Positions 44,634 to 54,006 are shown, counted from the stretch's first letter. The stretch: 64,000 bases of DNA from Variovorax sp. HW608 (GCF_900090195.1 NZ_LT607803.1:186001-250000); one strand, 5' to 3'. Notes: generated from the letters alone by a model not told the origin. Numbers and translations: made by a program.

Positions 44634-44641
44634 CGATCTTC

Positions 44642-45004
44642 ATGAGCACGACGCGGAACCCATTGGCTGGTACCTGGCGGATCGTCTGGATGAGCAACTG
44701 GGACCAGGACTACGTGGACATGGACGGCCCCGGCTACATCACCTTCGGAGCCGGTCGGTCCGGCAGCTTCCAGTTTGGCATGGTGCAGGCCCAGACAGAC
44801 TGCGAGCACTCCAAGCTGCAGGGACGACGCGTCGATTTCACATGGCACGGCTTCGACGAAGGCACCGAGCAGATGGGCCGCGGGCACGCCGGGATCGTTG
44901 GTGACGAGTTGCATGGGCACCTATACATTCACCTCGGTGACGACTCGGCGTTCCGCGCCGTGCGTCAACCCAAGCCGGTACGCGAGCGCAAGGGTGCGAG
45001 ATGA
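44642..45004 (+). CDS. Conserved hypothetical protein, first gene of the TOTE-type locus
   Basis: This 120-residue protein is not recognised. It is a small soluble protein beginning NPLAGTWRIVWMSNWDQDYV, with a GYITFG and a WHGFDEG-type pattern and an HLYIHLGDDSAF end that looks like a lipocalin-like beta barrel (xGTWxxxx start, alternating strands). The stop overlaps the next start by ATGA, so it is part of the downstream operon. A ligand-binding sensor role is a guess. Confidence 0.6.
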   Translation: MSTTRNPLAGTWRIVWMSNWDQDYVDMDGPGYITFGAGRSGSFQFGMVQAQTDCEHSKLQGRRVDFTWHGFDEGTEQMGRGHAGIVGDELHGHLYIHLGDDSAFRAVRQPKPVRERKGAR

Positions 45005-46152
45005 GCGAATACCAGTACTACGAATTCGCGGCCATCGACCGCCCGCTCACAGCGGCTGAGATGACACAGTTGCGCAAGGTGTCCACGCGCGGCCAGATCA
45101 GCGCCTCCGGCTTCGTCAACCATTACGAGTGGGGCGGACTCAAGGCCGATCCCGCCGAGTGGATGCGGCGCTATTTCGATGCCTTCGTCTACACGGCGAA
45201 CTGGTGCAGTTGCCGGCTGTCGCTGCGTCTGCCGCTGGCAACGTATCGCGAGGCGGATCTGAGGTCCTTCGCCGCGGGGGCCGCATTGACCATCGATGCC
45301 AGCGATGAACACTGGATCATCGACTGGTCGCTCGATGAAAGCGAGAACTACGAACGCTTCGACATGGAAGATGGCAGCGGCTGGATGGGTCGACTGGCGC
45401 CGCTGCGGGATGAACTGTTGCGCGGTGATCTGCGGCCCCTCTACCTGGGGTGGCTGGCCTCGGCCGGCCAGCTCAACGACGATATGCTGGAGCCGGAGCC
45501 GCCCGCCGGGTTGTCAGACCTGACGCTTTCCCAGCAGGCCCTGGCCGAGTTCATCGAAGTCGATCCCGACCTGCTCGCTGCCGCGGCGGCAGGAAGCCCG
45601 CGCGCTGCCGCTGAGGATTCGACGCACGCCGCCGCCATCGAGGCTTGGCTGACCGGATGGTCGCGTGAGGAGATGGCTGCCGTGCTGAGGCTGGTTGCAC
45701 TGGGCCAAGGCCGCGAGGCGGAGCGTCGGATCCGAACTCGCCATGCCACATGGCTGAAGGAACAACGGCCAACGACGTCCGCGTCCGCACCCCGGCGCAG
45801 CCTGGCGCAACTGCGCGAACTCGCGCGGTCGGCCTCGGGTGTGCGCCGGGCGCGCGAGGCGCAAGAACGCGCCGTCAAGGAGGCCGAAAGCCGTCGGCAG
45901 CGCGAAGCGAGTCTGCGGCTCCTGATGGCTGATGTGGACCAGCGCTGGGCCACCGTCGATGCGTTGGCGGGGCGCGGCTCGGCGTCGGGGTACGCACAAG
46001 CGGTTCACGCGTTGACGGATCTTGCCGAGGGCTATGCGCTGACGTCCAGCCACAAGGAATTCGATCGCGCGATGCGGCGTCTCCTGGTGCGCCACGCCAC
46101 GCGGGGTGCCTTGCTGCGTCGACTGACCGAGGCCGGGCTCTGGTCTGGGTGA
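45001..46152 (+). CDS. Conserved hypothetical protein, second gene of the TOTE-type locus
   Basis: The 383-residue protein begins MSEYQYYEFAAIDRPLT and has no domain I can name. The N-terminal half is mixed alpha/beta with W-rich segments (ANWCSCRLSLRLP). Residues about 270-320 are Arg/Ala/Glu-rich and likely coiled coil. It starts within the stop of the small gene and ends 6 bp before the primase-helicase gene, so all three are co-expressed. Confidence 0.65.
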   Translation: MSEYQYYEFAAIDRPLTAAEMTQLRKVSTRGQISASGFVNHYEWGGLKADPAEWMRRYFDAFVYTANWCSCRLSLRLPLATYREADLRSFAAGAALTIDASDEHWIIDWSLDESENYERFDMEDGSGWMGRLAPLRDELLRGDLRPLYLGWLASAGQLNDDMLEPEPPAGLSDLTLSQQALAEFIEVDPDLLAAAAAGSPRAAAEDSTHAAAIEAWLTGWSREEMAAVLRLVALGQGREAERRIRTRHATWLKEQRPTTSASAPRRSLAQLRELARSASGVRRAREAQERAVKEAESRRQREASLRLLMADVDQRWATVDALAGRGSASGYAQAVHALTDLAEGYALTSSHKEFDRAMRRLLVRHATRGALLRRLTEAGLWSG

Positions 46153-46158
46153 CCCATC

Positions 46159-48603
46159 ATGGCGGGCGATGTCAACAACGATCTCGTCAATGAACTGACG
46201 CGGCTACGAGCTGAAAACACGCGTCTGGCCGGGTTGTTGGAGGCCCGTGGCATTGCATGGCGTGAGTCCGAGCCGACGGATGTGTGCACGGTTTCGCCAT
46301 CGCCGTTGAGCACCGGCGAGAAGGTGGCGCTTTTTGGCCGCTTGTTCCGTGGGCGCAGCGATGTCTATCCGGTTCGTTGGGAAAGCAAGGCCGGCAAGAG
46401 CGGCTACTCGCCGGCTTGCGCCAACGAGTGGCGTGCTGGCGTCTGCGAGAAGCCCCGCATCAAGTGCGCGGATTGCAGCCATCGGCTGTTGGTCCCGTTG
46501 ACCGACCGGGCGCTGTATGACCACCTTGCCGGCCGCCATACGGTCGGCGTCTATCCGCTGCTGGCCGATGACTGTTGCCATTTCCTCGCGGTCGACTTCG
46601 ACGAAGCCGACTGGAAGGCGGACGCCCGGGCCTTCATCCAGTCATGCCGGACGCTGGGTGTGCCCGCCGCTTTGGAGATCTCGCGGTCCGGAAGTGGCGC
46701 GCATGCCTGGGTGTTCTTCTCGGCCAAGGTCTCGGCACGGGATGCGCGCCGGCTGGGCTCGGCCCTCATCAGCTATACCTGCGCCCGTACGCGGCAACTC
46801 AAGCTCACGTCCTACGACCGTCTTTTCCCCAGCCAGGACACGATGCCCAAAGGTGGGTTCGGCAACCTGATCGCCCTGCCGCTGCAGAAGCTGCCTCGCG
46901 AGAGCGGCGGCAGCGTGTTCGTCGACGACGCGCTGCAGCCCTATGCGGACCAATGGGCCTTCCTCGCTTCGCTGCAGCCCATGCCACCGCACGACATCGA
47001 GCCGGTCATCCTGCGCGCTACGGGCGGATCGCATCCCCTGGATGTCACGTTCATTGACGAGGAAGATCAGCGCGAGCCTTGGAAGCGCACGAACCCGGTC
47101 ACGCAGCGCCTGCCCGGCAGCATGCCCGCATCACTCACCGTGACGCTGGCCAATCTTCTGTATTTCGACAAGGCGCATCTGCCGCAGGCCCTGGCGAACC
47201 GACTGATCCGCATCGCGGCGTTCCAGAATCCGGAGTTCTACAAGGCGCAGGCGATGCGCCTGCCTGTATGGGACAAGCCGCGTGTGATCGGCTGCGCCGA
47301 GAACTATCCGCGCCACATCGCCTTGCCTCGCGGGTGCCTCGATGCCGCCCGGCAACTGCTGCGCGACAACGGTATTCGCTGCGAACTTCGTGACGAACGC
47401 TTCGGCGGACAAGCACTGGCGGTGCACTTTGCCGGCACCCTGCGCCCCGACCAGGAGGCCGCTGTTGCCGCGATGTTGGCCCACGACACGGGCGTCCTGT
47501 GCGCGCCCACTGCGTTCGGCAAGACGGTCGTGGCGGCTGCAGTGATCGCCCGGCGTGGCGTGAATACGCTGGTGCTCGTACACCGCGCGGAACTCCTCAA
47601 GCAATGGCAGGAACGGTTGCAGGCGTTGCTGGGCGCAGAACAAGGGCTGGCTGGCAATATCGGCACCATCGGCGGCGGCCGGTCCAAGCCAACGGGTCGA
47701 ATCGACATTGCCGTCATGCAGTCACTGCACCGACAAGGCGAGACCAGCGAGCAGGTGGAGCACTACGGCCAGGTCATCGTGGATGAATGCCATCACGTCT
47801 CCGCCTTCTCATTCGAGGCGATCCTGAAGCGCGCAAAGGCGAGATTCGTTCTGGGGCTGACGGCCACGCCCATCCGGCGTGACGGCAGGCAACCAATCAT
47901 CTTCATGCAGTGTGGTCCGACACGCCATGTGGCCGCGCGACCCGCGGGTGCACCACAAACCTTGGAGGTAGTTCCTCGCTACCTGACTGCACCCATCCAT
48001 TTGACCGGGGACGCCGGCATCCAGGACGTGTTCCGTGCATTGGCAGGCGATGCAAGGCGCACCATCGCCGTCGCTGATGAAGTGGCAACCGCCTACGCCC
48101 AAGGCCACAAGGTTCTGGTGCTGACCGAGCGCACCGAACACCTCAGCGCCATCACCGCTGCACTGGCTGGCCGGGCACCCACGCTGTTCACCTTGCACGG
48201 TCATTTGTCAAGGAAGCAGCGCGCGGCCTTGATCGGCGAACTGGACGCCCTGCCCCCGGATGCACCGCGTGTGCTGCTGGCGACCGGCAAGCTGGTGGGC
48301 GAAGGTTTTGATCACCCACCGCTGGACACGCTGGTTCTGGCCATGCCGATTTCGTGGAAGGGCACGCTGCAGCAGTACGCGGGTCGGTTGCACCGCGAGC
48401 ACGCCAACAAGACCCGCGTGCGGATCATCGATTTCGTCGACACGGGACATCCGGCACTGCTGCGGATGTGGGGCAAGCGCCAGCGCGGCTACCAAGCCAT
48501 GGGCTATCGCGTACCGGCTGCGCCCGTCACCGACAGTCTGGACTTCGACGCGGTGGAATCCGATGAGCCAGCCGCTTCACCAACACATCGAAGCGGCTCG
48601 TGA
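46159..48603 (+). CDS. TOTE-type protein: archaeo-eukaryotic primase domain fused to superfamily 2 helicase
   Basis: The 814-residue protein has an N-terminal helical piece (leucine repeats at 8-30), then a primase-like AEP domain (about 65-300) with D146-x-D148 in AVDFDEADW and SGSGAHAWVFF. A helicase follows with Walker A TAFGKT (K455), DECH box at D542 and LTATPIRR, then a C-terminal helicase lobe with ATGKLVGEGFD and QYAGRLHRE. A CxxC-rich stretch near 90-115 may bind zinc. This domain order defines TOTE conflict-system proteins, predicted anti-invader modules. The last residues abut a foreign AAA-gene fragment, so the C-terminus may be altered. Confidence 0.8.
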   Translation: MAGDVNNDLVNELTRLRAENTRLAGLLEARGIAWRESEPTDVCTVSPSPLSTGEKVALFGRLFRGRSDVYPVRWESKAGKSGYSPACANEWRAGVCEKPRIKCADCSHRLLVPLTDRALYDHLAGRHTVGVYPLLADDCCHFLAVDFDEADWKADARAFIQSCRTLGVPAALEISRSGSGAHAWVFFSAKVSARDARRLGSALISYTCARTRQLKLTSYDRLFPSQDTMPKGGFGNLIALPLQKLPRESGGSVFVDDALQPYADQWAFLASLQPMPPHDIEPVILRATGGSHPLDVTFIDEEDQREPWKRTNPVTQRLPGSMPASLTVTLANLLYFDKAHLPQALANRLIRIAAFQNPEFYKAQAMRLPVWDKPRVIGCAENYPRHIALPRGCLDAARQLLRDNGIRCELRDERFGGQALAVHFAGTLRPDQEAAVAAMLAHDTGVLCAPTAFGKTVVAAAVIARRGVNTLVLVHRAELLKQWQERLQALLGAEQGLAGNIGTIGGGRSKPTGRIDIAVMQSLHRQGETSEQVEHYGQVIVDECHHVSAFSFEAILKRAKARFVLGLTATPIRRDGRQPIIFMQCGPTRHVAARPAGAPQTLEVVPRYLTAPIHLTGDAGIQDVFRALAGDARRTIAVADEVATAYAQGHKVLVLTERTEHLSAITAALAGRAPTLFTLHGHLSRKQRAALIGELDALPPDAPRVLLATGKLVGEGFDHPPLDTLVLAMPISWKGTLQQYAGRLHREHANKTRVRIIDFVDTGHPALLRMWGKRQRGYQAMGYRVPAAPVTDSLDFDAVESDEPAASPTHRSGS

Positions 48604-48675
48604 AGAGTCCCAAGCTGTACTTTTGCGACGTGGGTCTGGCCTGCTGGTTGCTCGGCTTGCGCAGCGCCGACTAGG

Positions 48676-50622
48676 CCGAACTTTGAGCACATGAAGTAGC
48701 CGGAGCCCAAGCGTGGCGCGGGTTTCGGCTATTTTTGTGTGCAAATATGTAGCCATGTAAATTGATATTTTTGTACTTGAATTTCCTCGATTCGTGATCC
48801 ATACATGAAGCCATGTACATCGAGGCCGTCCCCAACCGCGACTCACCCCCCGCGATCCTGTTGCGCGAGTCCTATCGCGAAGACGGCAAGGTGCGCAAGC
48901 GCACGCTGGCCAATCTGTCGAGCCTGAGTGCGGAGGTCATAGAGGGCTTGAAGGTGTTGCTGCGCGGGGGCGTGGCCGTGCCCGACGCGCAGGAGGTCTT
49001 CAGCATCGAGCGCAGCCTGCCCCACGGCCATGTGGCCGCCGTGCTGGCGGCCGCGCGCCAATGCGACGCGCCGGCCTGGTTTGCCAGCGCGCCCGAGGAC
49101 CTGCGCGCACTGTTGCTGGCCATGCTCGTGGCGCGCGTGCTCACGCCCGGCTCCAAGCTCGCGACGCATCGCATGTTGCACGACGACACCGCCACCCACT
49201 CGCTGGGCCGCGTGCTGGGCGTGGGCCAGTGCAGCGCCGATGATCTGTACCGTGCGCTGGACTGGCTGCACGGCGCGCAGCCGGCGATCGAGCGACGACT
49301 GGCGCGCAAGCATCTGGCCGGCAGCACGTTGGTGCTGTACGACCTCACCTCGACCTGGCTGACGGGGCGTTGCTGCGAGCTGGCCGCGCGCGGCCACTCG
49401 CGCGACGGCAAGCGCGACGATCCACAGATCGTGTTCGGGCTGGTCTGCGCCGCCGATGGTTGCCCGATCGCCGTCGAAGTGTTCGCCGGCAACACGGGCG
49501 ACCCGGCCACGGTGGCCGAGCAGGTCGCCAAGCTCAAGCAGCGCTTTGGCATCGAACGCATCACCTGGGTGGGCGATCGCGGGATGCTGACCTCGGCACG
49601 CATCGAGCAGGTGCTCAAGCCGCAGGGCATGGACTGGATCAGCAGTCTGCGCGCGCCGCAGATCGCGCAGCTGGCCGCCGAGCTCGGGCCCTTCCAGCCG
49701 TCGCTGTTCGATGAGCGCAATCTCATCGAAGTCAGCAGCGAGCACTTTCCCGGCGAGCGGCTCGTGGTGTGCCGCAACCCACTTCTGGCGGCCGAGCGCT
49801 CACGCAAGCGCGGCGAGTTGCTGGCGGCCACCGAGGCCGATCTGGGCAAGATCGCCGCGGCCACGCAGCGTGCGCGCCAGCCGCTGCGCGGCGAGCAGGC
49901 CATCGCGTTGCGCGTGGGGCGCCTCATCGACCGCTTCAACGTGGCCAAGCACTTCGAGCTCACGATCACCGAGACGACGTTCGCGTTTCGGCGCAAGGTC
50001 GATTCGATTGCCAGCGAGACCGCGCTGGACGGGCTGTACGTGATCCGCACCAGCTTGAGCGCCCAGCAGCTTGATGCCACCTCGGCGGTGGCCGCCTACA
50101 AGAGCCTGGCCCAGGTGGAGCGCGCGTTCCGCTCGATGAAGACGGTGGATCTGCATGTGCGGCCGGTCTTCCACTACAACACCGAGCGTGTTCGCGCGCA
50201 TGTCTTCCTGTGCATGCTCGCCTACTACGTCGAATGGCACCTGCGCGAGCGTTTGAAGCCCATGCTGTTCGACGATGAGTTCCTCGAGCAGGCCCAAGGC
50301 CAGCGGGCTTCTCCGGTCGCCAAGGCGGTGCGCTCCGAGCACGCCCGCGACAAGGACACATCGAAGCACGCCAGCGACGGATTGCCGCTGCACAGCCTGC
50401 GCACGCTGCTGCAGGACCTGGCCACGCTCGCCTACAACATCACCCACACGAGCCTGAATCCGAACGCCAAGATCGTCATCACCACGCGGCCCACGCCGCT
50501 GCAGGACAAGGCCTTCAAGCTGCTCGCCGTCAATCCCGCCTGTACCCAGTAAGCCCACCCAGCCTCGCTGAACAAACTCAGCAGGATCAAGGGGTTGCGC
50601 TCATTCGCAGCTCAAAGTTCGG
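48676..50622 (+). mobile_element. IS1634-family insertion sequence with 6-bp target duplication
   Basis: Terminal inverted repeats CCGAACTTTGAG (48676) and CTCAAAGTTCGG (ending 50622) bound a 1947-bp element. The duplicated target ACTAGG is present at 48670-48675 and 50623-50628. The exact duplication suggests a fairly recent insertion. Confidence 0.9.
48813..50552 (+). CDS. IS1634-family transposase
   Basis: This 579-residue DDE transposase of the IS4/IS1634 group has a first acid in LVLYDLTSTWL, a second in WVGDRGML and a glutamate in AQVERAFRSMK. It appears intact. The leader between 48676 and 48812 is AT-rich and contains the only obvious promoter region of the element. Confidence 0.9.
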   Translation: MYIEAVPNRDSPPAILLRESYREDGKVRKRTLANLSSLSAEVIEGLKVLLRGGVAVPDAQEVFSIERSLPHGHVAAVLAAARQCDAPAWFASAPEDLRALLLAMLVARVLTPGSKLATHRMLHDDTATHSLGRVLGVGQCSADDLYRALDWLHGAQPAIERRLARKHLAGSTLVLYDLTSTWLTGRCCELAARGHSRDGKRDDPQIVFGLVCAADGCPIAVEVFAGNTGDPATVAEQVAKLKQRFGIERITWVGDRGMLTSARIEQVLKPQGMDWISSLRAPQIAQLAAELGPFQPSLFDERNLIEVSSEHFPGERLVVCRNPLLAAERSRKRGELLAATEADLGKIAAATQRARQPLRGEQAIALRVGRLIDRFNVAKHFELTITETTFAFRRKVDSIASETALDGLYVIRTSLSAQQLDATSAVAAYKSLAQVERAFRSMKTVDLHVRPVFHYNTERVRAHVFLCMLAYYVEWHLRERLKPMLFDDEFLEQAQGQRASPVAKAVRSEHARDKDTSKHASDGLPLHSLRTLLQDLATLAYNITHTSLNPNAKIVITTRPTPLQDKAFKLLAVNPACTQ

Positions 50623-50973
50623 ACTAGGTGGCGCGCGACCCGCTGTTCGGCAGCTTATTCGAGAACCTGGTGATCATGGAAGCGCTCAAGACCCGATTCA
50701 ACCAGGGCGAGTCGGCGGAGATGTACTTCCGCGATGCGACCGGCAACGAAGTCGATCTGCCGATTCCCTCGGGGCCGGAAGCTTCGCGCGGTGGAGATCA
50801 AGGCTGGCGCGACAGTCAACACCGATTACTTTCGCGGCCTTCGCAGTTTCGCGGCCGCCTTTCCCAATGCGCTGGAAGGCGGCAGCGTCATCTATGGTGG
50901 CGACACTGACCAGTCGCGAAGCGACTGGGCCGTGATCGGCTGGCAACGCCTGCAGCATCCGCCGACGCGATGA

Positions 50974-51250
50974 GCTTCGCGCGTGTGCACCAACAATGCG
51001 CACTTTCGTCGACGGCAGTTCATCTGGGCAACCGTTCACCATCGCGGTTGCGGACAAGGATCTCTGTGGACGTAGGTCGCGAATTCATTGATTGCTCGCG
51101 CAAGGCCGCCTTGTCGCTCGTGCTCGCGTACCTCGTCGATCTCCATGAGCAGGAGTTCAAGGTGTCGAGCGGCGAAGCGAAGGGGCCAACTGGCTATTTT
51201 TGCGCGTTCCCCCTGACGTCTTCGGCAAGACTGCTCATTTGAGCAACAAA
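50974..51250. other. Short gap without a recognisable gene
   Basis: About 280 bp between the AAA remnant and the XRE promoter. Short frames exist on both strands (for example one starting MSFARVHQQCAL at 50970) but none resembles a known family. It is probably decayed sequence. Confidence 0.4.
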
Positions 51251-51282
51251 TTGACCACGTTTTCCATAAAGTGGTTAATATA
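51251..51282 (+). promoter_or_regulatory. Promoter with overlapping inverted repeat for the XRE/nucleotidyltransferase operon
   Basis: TTGACC (51251-51256) and TTAATA or TAATAT (51275-51281) form a plausible promoter. ACCAC and GTGGT (51254-51258, 51271-51275) form an inverted repeat inside it. The ATG is at 51291, so the leader is very short. Self-repression by the XRE protein is likely. Confidence 0.5.
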
Positions 51283-51290
51283 GTGACCAG

Positions 51291-51977
51291 ATGAGCAGCG
51301 AAATCACATCCGTTTTGGACCGCCAATTGCTGCTGCAGTTGGGCGACCGGCTCAAGCGTCTGCGCCAGACGCAGGGAATGGGCACGGTCGACATGGCCGC
51401 GCGCGTCGGAATCACCCGAAACACCCTGAGAGCCGTCGAATCCGGTGATCCAGCGACCTCCATTGGGACCTACCTGCGCGTCATGTCGATCCTGGGTGTC
51501 AGTGGCGAGCTCGCTCTTCTGGCCTCGGACACCCTCTCGCCAGCCCCGGCCGGATCCGCCGCGGCACTCTCACGCCGGACGGCGCCGGTGGTGGAAATTC
51601 GCGTATCGGCAGAAGAAGGCAGGCACCGCCTTCAGGACCTTCAGAGCATGGTGTTGCACGAGGAGGCTATTCGCCGGGTCAAAGCAAACCCCCGTCTGCT
51701 GGCGACAGCAAAGGACACGGTGACGCGTTGGCTGCAAACCGGGGATCCCCGTTCAGCAGGCCTGTGGCGAGAATGGCAACAGATCTTGGAGACCGGTACT
51801 TGGAGGAAGGCGCTCGGCCGCAGCAGACACGCCCAACAACTGCGCCAGACGTCACCGCTCGCCACTGTATTGCCGGCGGATGTGCGTGCGAATATCCTCG
51901 CCCAGGTGAGCGACCTCAGAAAGGGTGTCGTGCTCGGCGTCGAACCGTCGCAGGATCTTCTGCCGGAGGACCAATGA
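51291..51977 (+). CDS. XRE-family HTH protein, antitoxin-like partner
   Basis: The 228-residue protein has an N-terminal HTH (about 15-70: LGDRLKRLRQTQGMG then ITRNTLRAVESGDP) and a long helical C-terminal region. Its stop overlaps the start of the nucleotidyltransferase gene (ATGA). The pairing looks like a toxin-antitoxin-type operon in which this protein represses transcription and neutralises the partner. The C-terminal domain has no name I recognise. Confidence 0.7.
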   Translation: MSSEITSVLDRQLLLQLGDRLKRLRQTQGMGTVDMAARVGITRNTLRAVESGDPATSIGTYLRVMSILGVSGELALLASDTLSPAPAGSAAALSRRTAPVVEIRVSAEEGRHRLQDLQSMVLHEEAIRRVKANPRLLATAKDTVTRWLQTGDPRSAGLWREWQQILETGTWRKALGRSRHAQQLRQTSPLATVLPADVRANILAQVSDLRKGVVLGVEPSQDLLPEDQ

Positions 51978-52534
51978 CCCGCGAGGAGCTCGAGCACATC
52001 ATCCGCGCGAGCGGCGACATCACGGACCAGTACGAGTTCGTCATCGTTGGCAGCCAGGCGATCCTTGGGTCCGTGCCGAATCCGGAGGCGGTCTTCACCG
52101 TCTCGATGGAGGCCGACATCTATCCGAAGGACGCGCCAGAGCTGGCCGAGAAGATCGACGGCGCGATCGGCGAAGGCTCACAATTCCACGACACCTATGG
52201 CTACTATGCGCAGGGCGTGGGCCCTGAAACTGCGACCCTGCCCAAGGACTGGCAAAGCCGCGTTCACAAGGTTCAAGGGCGCAACACCAATCAGCGCATC
52301 GGCTACTGCCTCGACGTGATCGATCTTTTCCTGTCGAAGGCCACAGCGAACCGCGAGAAAGACCGCGAGTTTTGCGCCGCGCTGCTCGAGCACCGCTACA
52401 TCACGCTGGCACAAGCCTTGGACTTGGCGCCTTCGATGCCGCTCGAAAGAGCGGAGCTACGTGCGCTGCGAGCCAGGATCCGCCGCTGGGCCAAGGCACT
52501 ACGAGATGCCGGCCAGGTCATCCCGGATGTCTGA
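51974..52534 (+). CDS. DUF6036-type nucleotidyltransferase-like protein
   Basis: The 186-residue protein has a nucleotidyltransferase-like N-terminus (YEFVIVGSQAILGSVP then SMEADIYP), consistent with DUF6036 relatives. DVIDLFLSKATANREKDREF in the C-terminal half is the typical nucleotidyltransferase toxin tail (LFLSKxxANREKD). Target unknown. The ATG at 51974 lies in the XRE stop. Confidence 0.72.
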   Translation: MTREELEHIIRASGDITDQYEFVIVGSQAILGSVPNPEAVFTVSMEADIYPKDAPELAEKIDGAIGEGSQFHDTYGYYAQGVGPETATLPKDWQSRVHKVQGRNTNQRIGYCLDVIDLFLSKATANREKDREFCAALLEHRYITLAQALDLAPSMPLERAELRALRARIRRWAKALRDAGQVIPDV

Positions 52535-52591
52535 CCGCAGGCATTGTTCGGCCGTCCCGCAAGGGCGGCGCATACCGAAGGGAAGAACGCC

Positions 52592-52825
52592 ATGAACATC
52601 AACACCGCCGCAATTGACGACGCCGTCCTGGCGTTGCTCCATTTGACTTTGCACGACTACAACCGCGCTTGGAAGAGTTTCGACTGGGAAGTTCTCAACC
52701 GCTTGCATGCACGGGGGCTTATCGGCGATCCGGTCAACAAGGCGAAATCCGTGGCACTCACCGAGGATGGCTTGCGCGAATCCGAACGCCTCTTCAAGCA
52801 GTTCTTCCTCGTGTCCGACAAATGA
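52592..52825 (+). CDS. DUF6429 family protein
   Basis: This 77-residue helical protein reads DDAVLALLHLTLHDYNRAWK, then FDWEVLNRLHARGLI and VALTEDGL, a winged-helix-like pattern typical of DUF6429. It follows the nucleotidyltransferase by 57 bp. Function unknown. Confidence 0.75.
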   Translation: MNINTAAIDDAVLALLHLTLHDYNRAWKSFDWEVLNRLHARGLIGDPVNKAKSVALTEDGLRESERLFKQFFLVSDK

Positions 52826-52827
52826 AA

Positions 52828-52894
52828 TACGCGAGTCTTCACGGCGGTGATCCGCGAACCGCTTCACTTACAGTCAAGGCTGGGCAGCAGGTTG
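52828..52894 (+). repeat. 67-nt regulatory-like repeat, copy B
   Basis: Second copy of the element at 44567. Here it starts just after the DUF6429 stop and ends 71 nt before the next gene. The middle block GAACCGCTTCACTTACAGT is unchanged. Confidence 0.55.
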
Positions 52895-52965
52895 ATCGCA
52901 CGCGTTGCTGCCGGCACGAGCGGAATTGCAGTCACGCGGATTGACAGCCATCTTCGGACGAGACC

Positions 52966-54006
52966 ATGAACTCGCAGCAACTTGACATCTTCGATGACAG
53001 CCGCGACACGGTGCTGTGCAACGACGTCGCGGTCGCTCTTGAGCGTCGCGACCCCGTCGGCGCCAGAGCGGCCTGGGCCACATTCGCCGAAGAATTCCCG
53101 GACCATGAATCCCTGACGCCGCTTTCCGTGCTCGTCGAGGCACTCGACCAGCGCGCGGCTGCACCGTTTGAGGATCACGAGTCCGTGCGCCGTGCGCGTC
53201 TTGCTTTGTGCGATGTGATCGAACCGGCAGCACTGCGCATATTCGGGGCGCGCGCGGGTTCAACGTGGCTCGTCTCGTCGTGGCGCGAGTTGGCGCAGCG
53301 GGCCACGCCGCTTCCATTTCGCCCAGACCGCAGTGATGACCACGCGGCTGCGCTGTGGCTGCGCGCCGGCGACTGGGCTGCAGCCAACGAGGCCGTGGCG
53401 CGTATCGAATCATGGCGCCGAATCCCGGCCCCGCTGGCATGGATGGCGGAGGCGCGCTACCGCATGCACGATCTCGATGATGCCTGGGGCCTGCTTGCCG
53501 AACTCGCCTGGCTGTCATGCGAGCGGTTCGACCAGTTGACCAGGCGGCTCGCCGACCCCTTGCTGGAAAAGACTGCGCAGGCACTTCGATTCGACTTTCG
53601 AGGGTCACGGCGATCTGCGAGACTTGGCCTGGTTTCCCGCCTGGGTCCTCACGGAAAGACCTGCGTTGTCGCGCCAGTTGGGCCAGGCGCAGCGCGCCCT
53701 TCACTCAGAGCCCGAGCAGGCGATGAGACTTCTGCTGGAGCTGCTCGGCCTAGAGCGGCAGGGCCGGCACCATGACGTAGTCGAGCGACGCAAGGCACTG
53801 CGCGACACCCATCCGTCGCTGTATGCGGCCTATACGTCGGCCCCGATCGTATTCTTTTGGTCGCGCGTGTCGTGATCGCCGGCGACCACGATCAAACCGG
53901 GCTCGCCCGAACGCTGCATCAGATCGAGAGAAGGATCGTGGAACGCAAGACGGTCGTACGTGCGATCCTGGAGCTTGCGCTTCCGGAGGAGCCGGCGCTG
54001 GCTTGA
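52966..54006 (+). pseudogene. Hypothetical helical-repeat protein gene with two compensating frameshifts
   Basis: The intact reading (about 346 residues) starts MNSQQLDIFDDSRDTV and is rich in W/A/L helices like TPR repeats. Near 53597 an extra T (GACTTTCGAG instead of GACTTCGAG) shifts the frame, which continues as EGHGDLRDLAWFPAW. Near 53833 an extra TA (TATAC for TAC) restores the first frame, giving VGPDRILLVARVVIAGDHDQ and ending ELALPEEPALA at 54006. No domain is recognised. The frame disruptions could be real decay or sequence errors. Confidence 0.6.

Larger units (their letters stand above)
48573..50973 (+). pseudogene. AAA ATPase with DUF4143, remnant interrupted by an IS1634-family element
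   Basis: Before the element, codons 48573-48671 read RFTNTSKRLVKSPKLYF then CDVGLACWLLGLRSAD, followed by TAG. After it, 50629 onwards reads VARDPLFGSLFENLVIMEAL as one chain, with a frameshift near 50765 before LRAVEIKAGATVNTDYF. These are the conserved middle and C-terminal blocks of DUF4143 ATPases. The gene has no 5' end, a nonsense codon at the insertion point and a frameshift. Confidence 0.75.
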
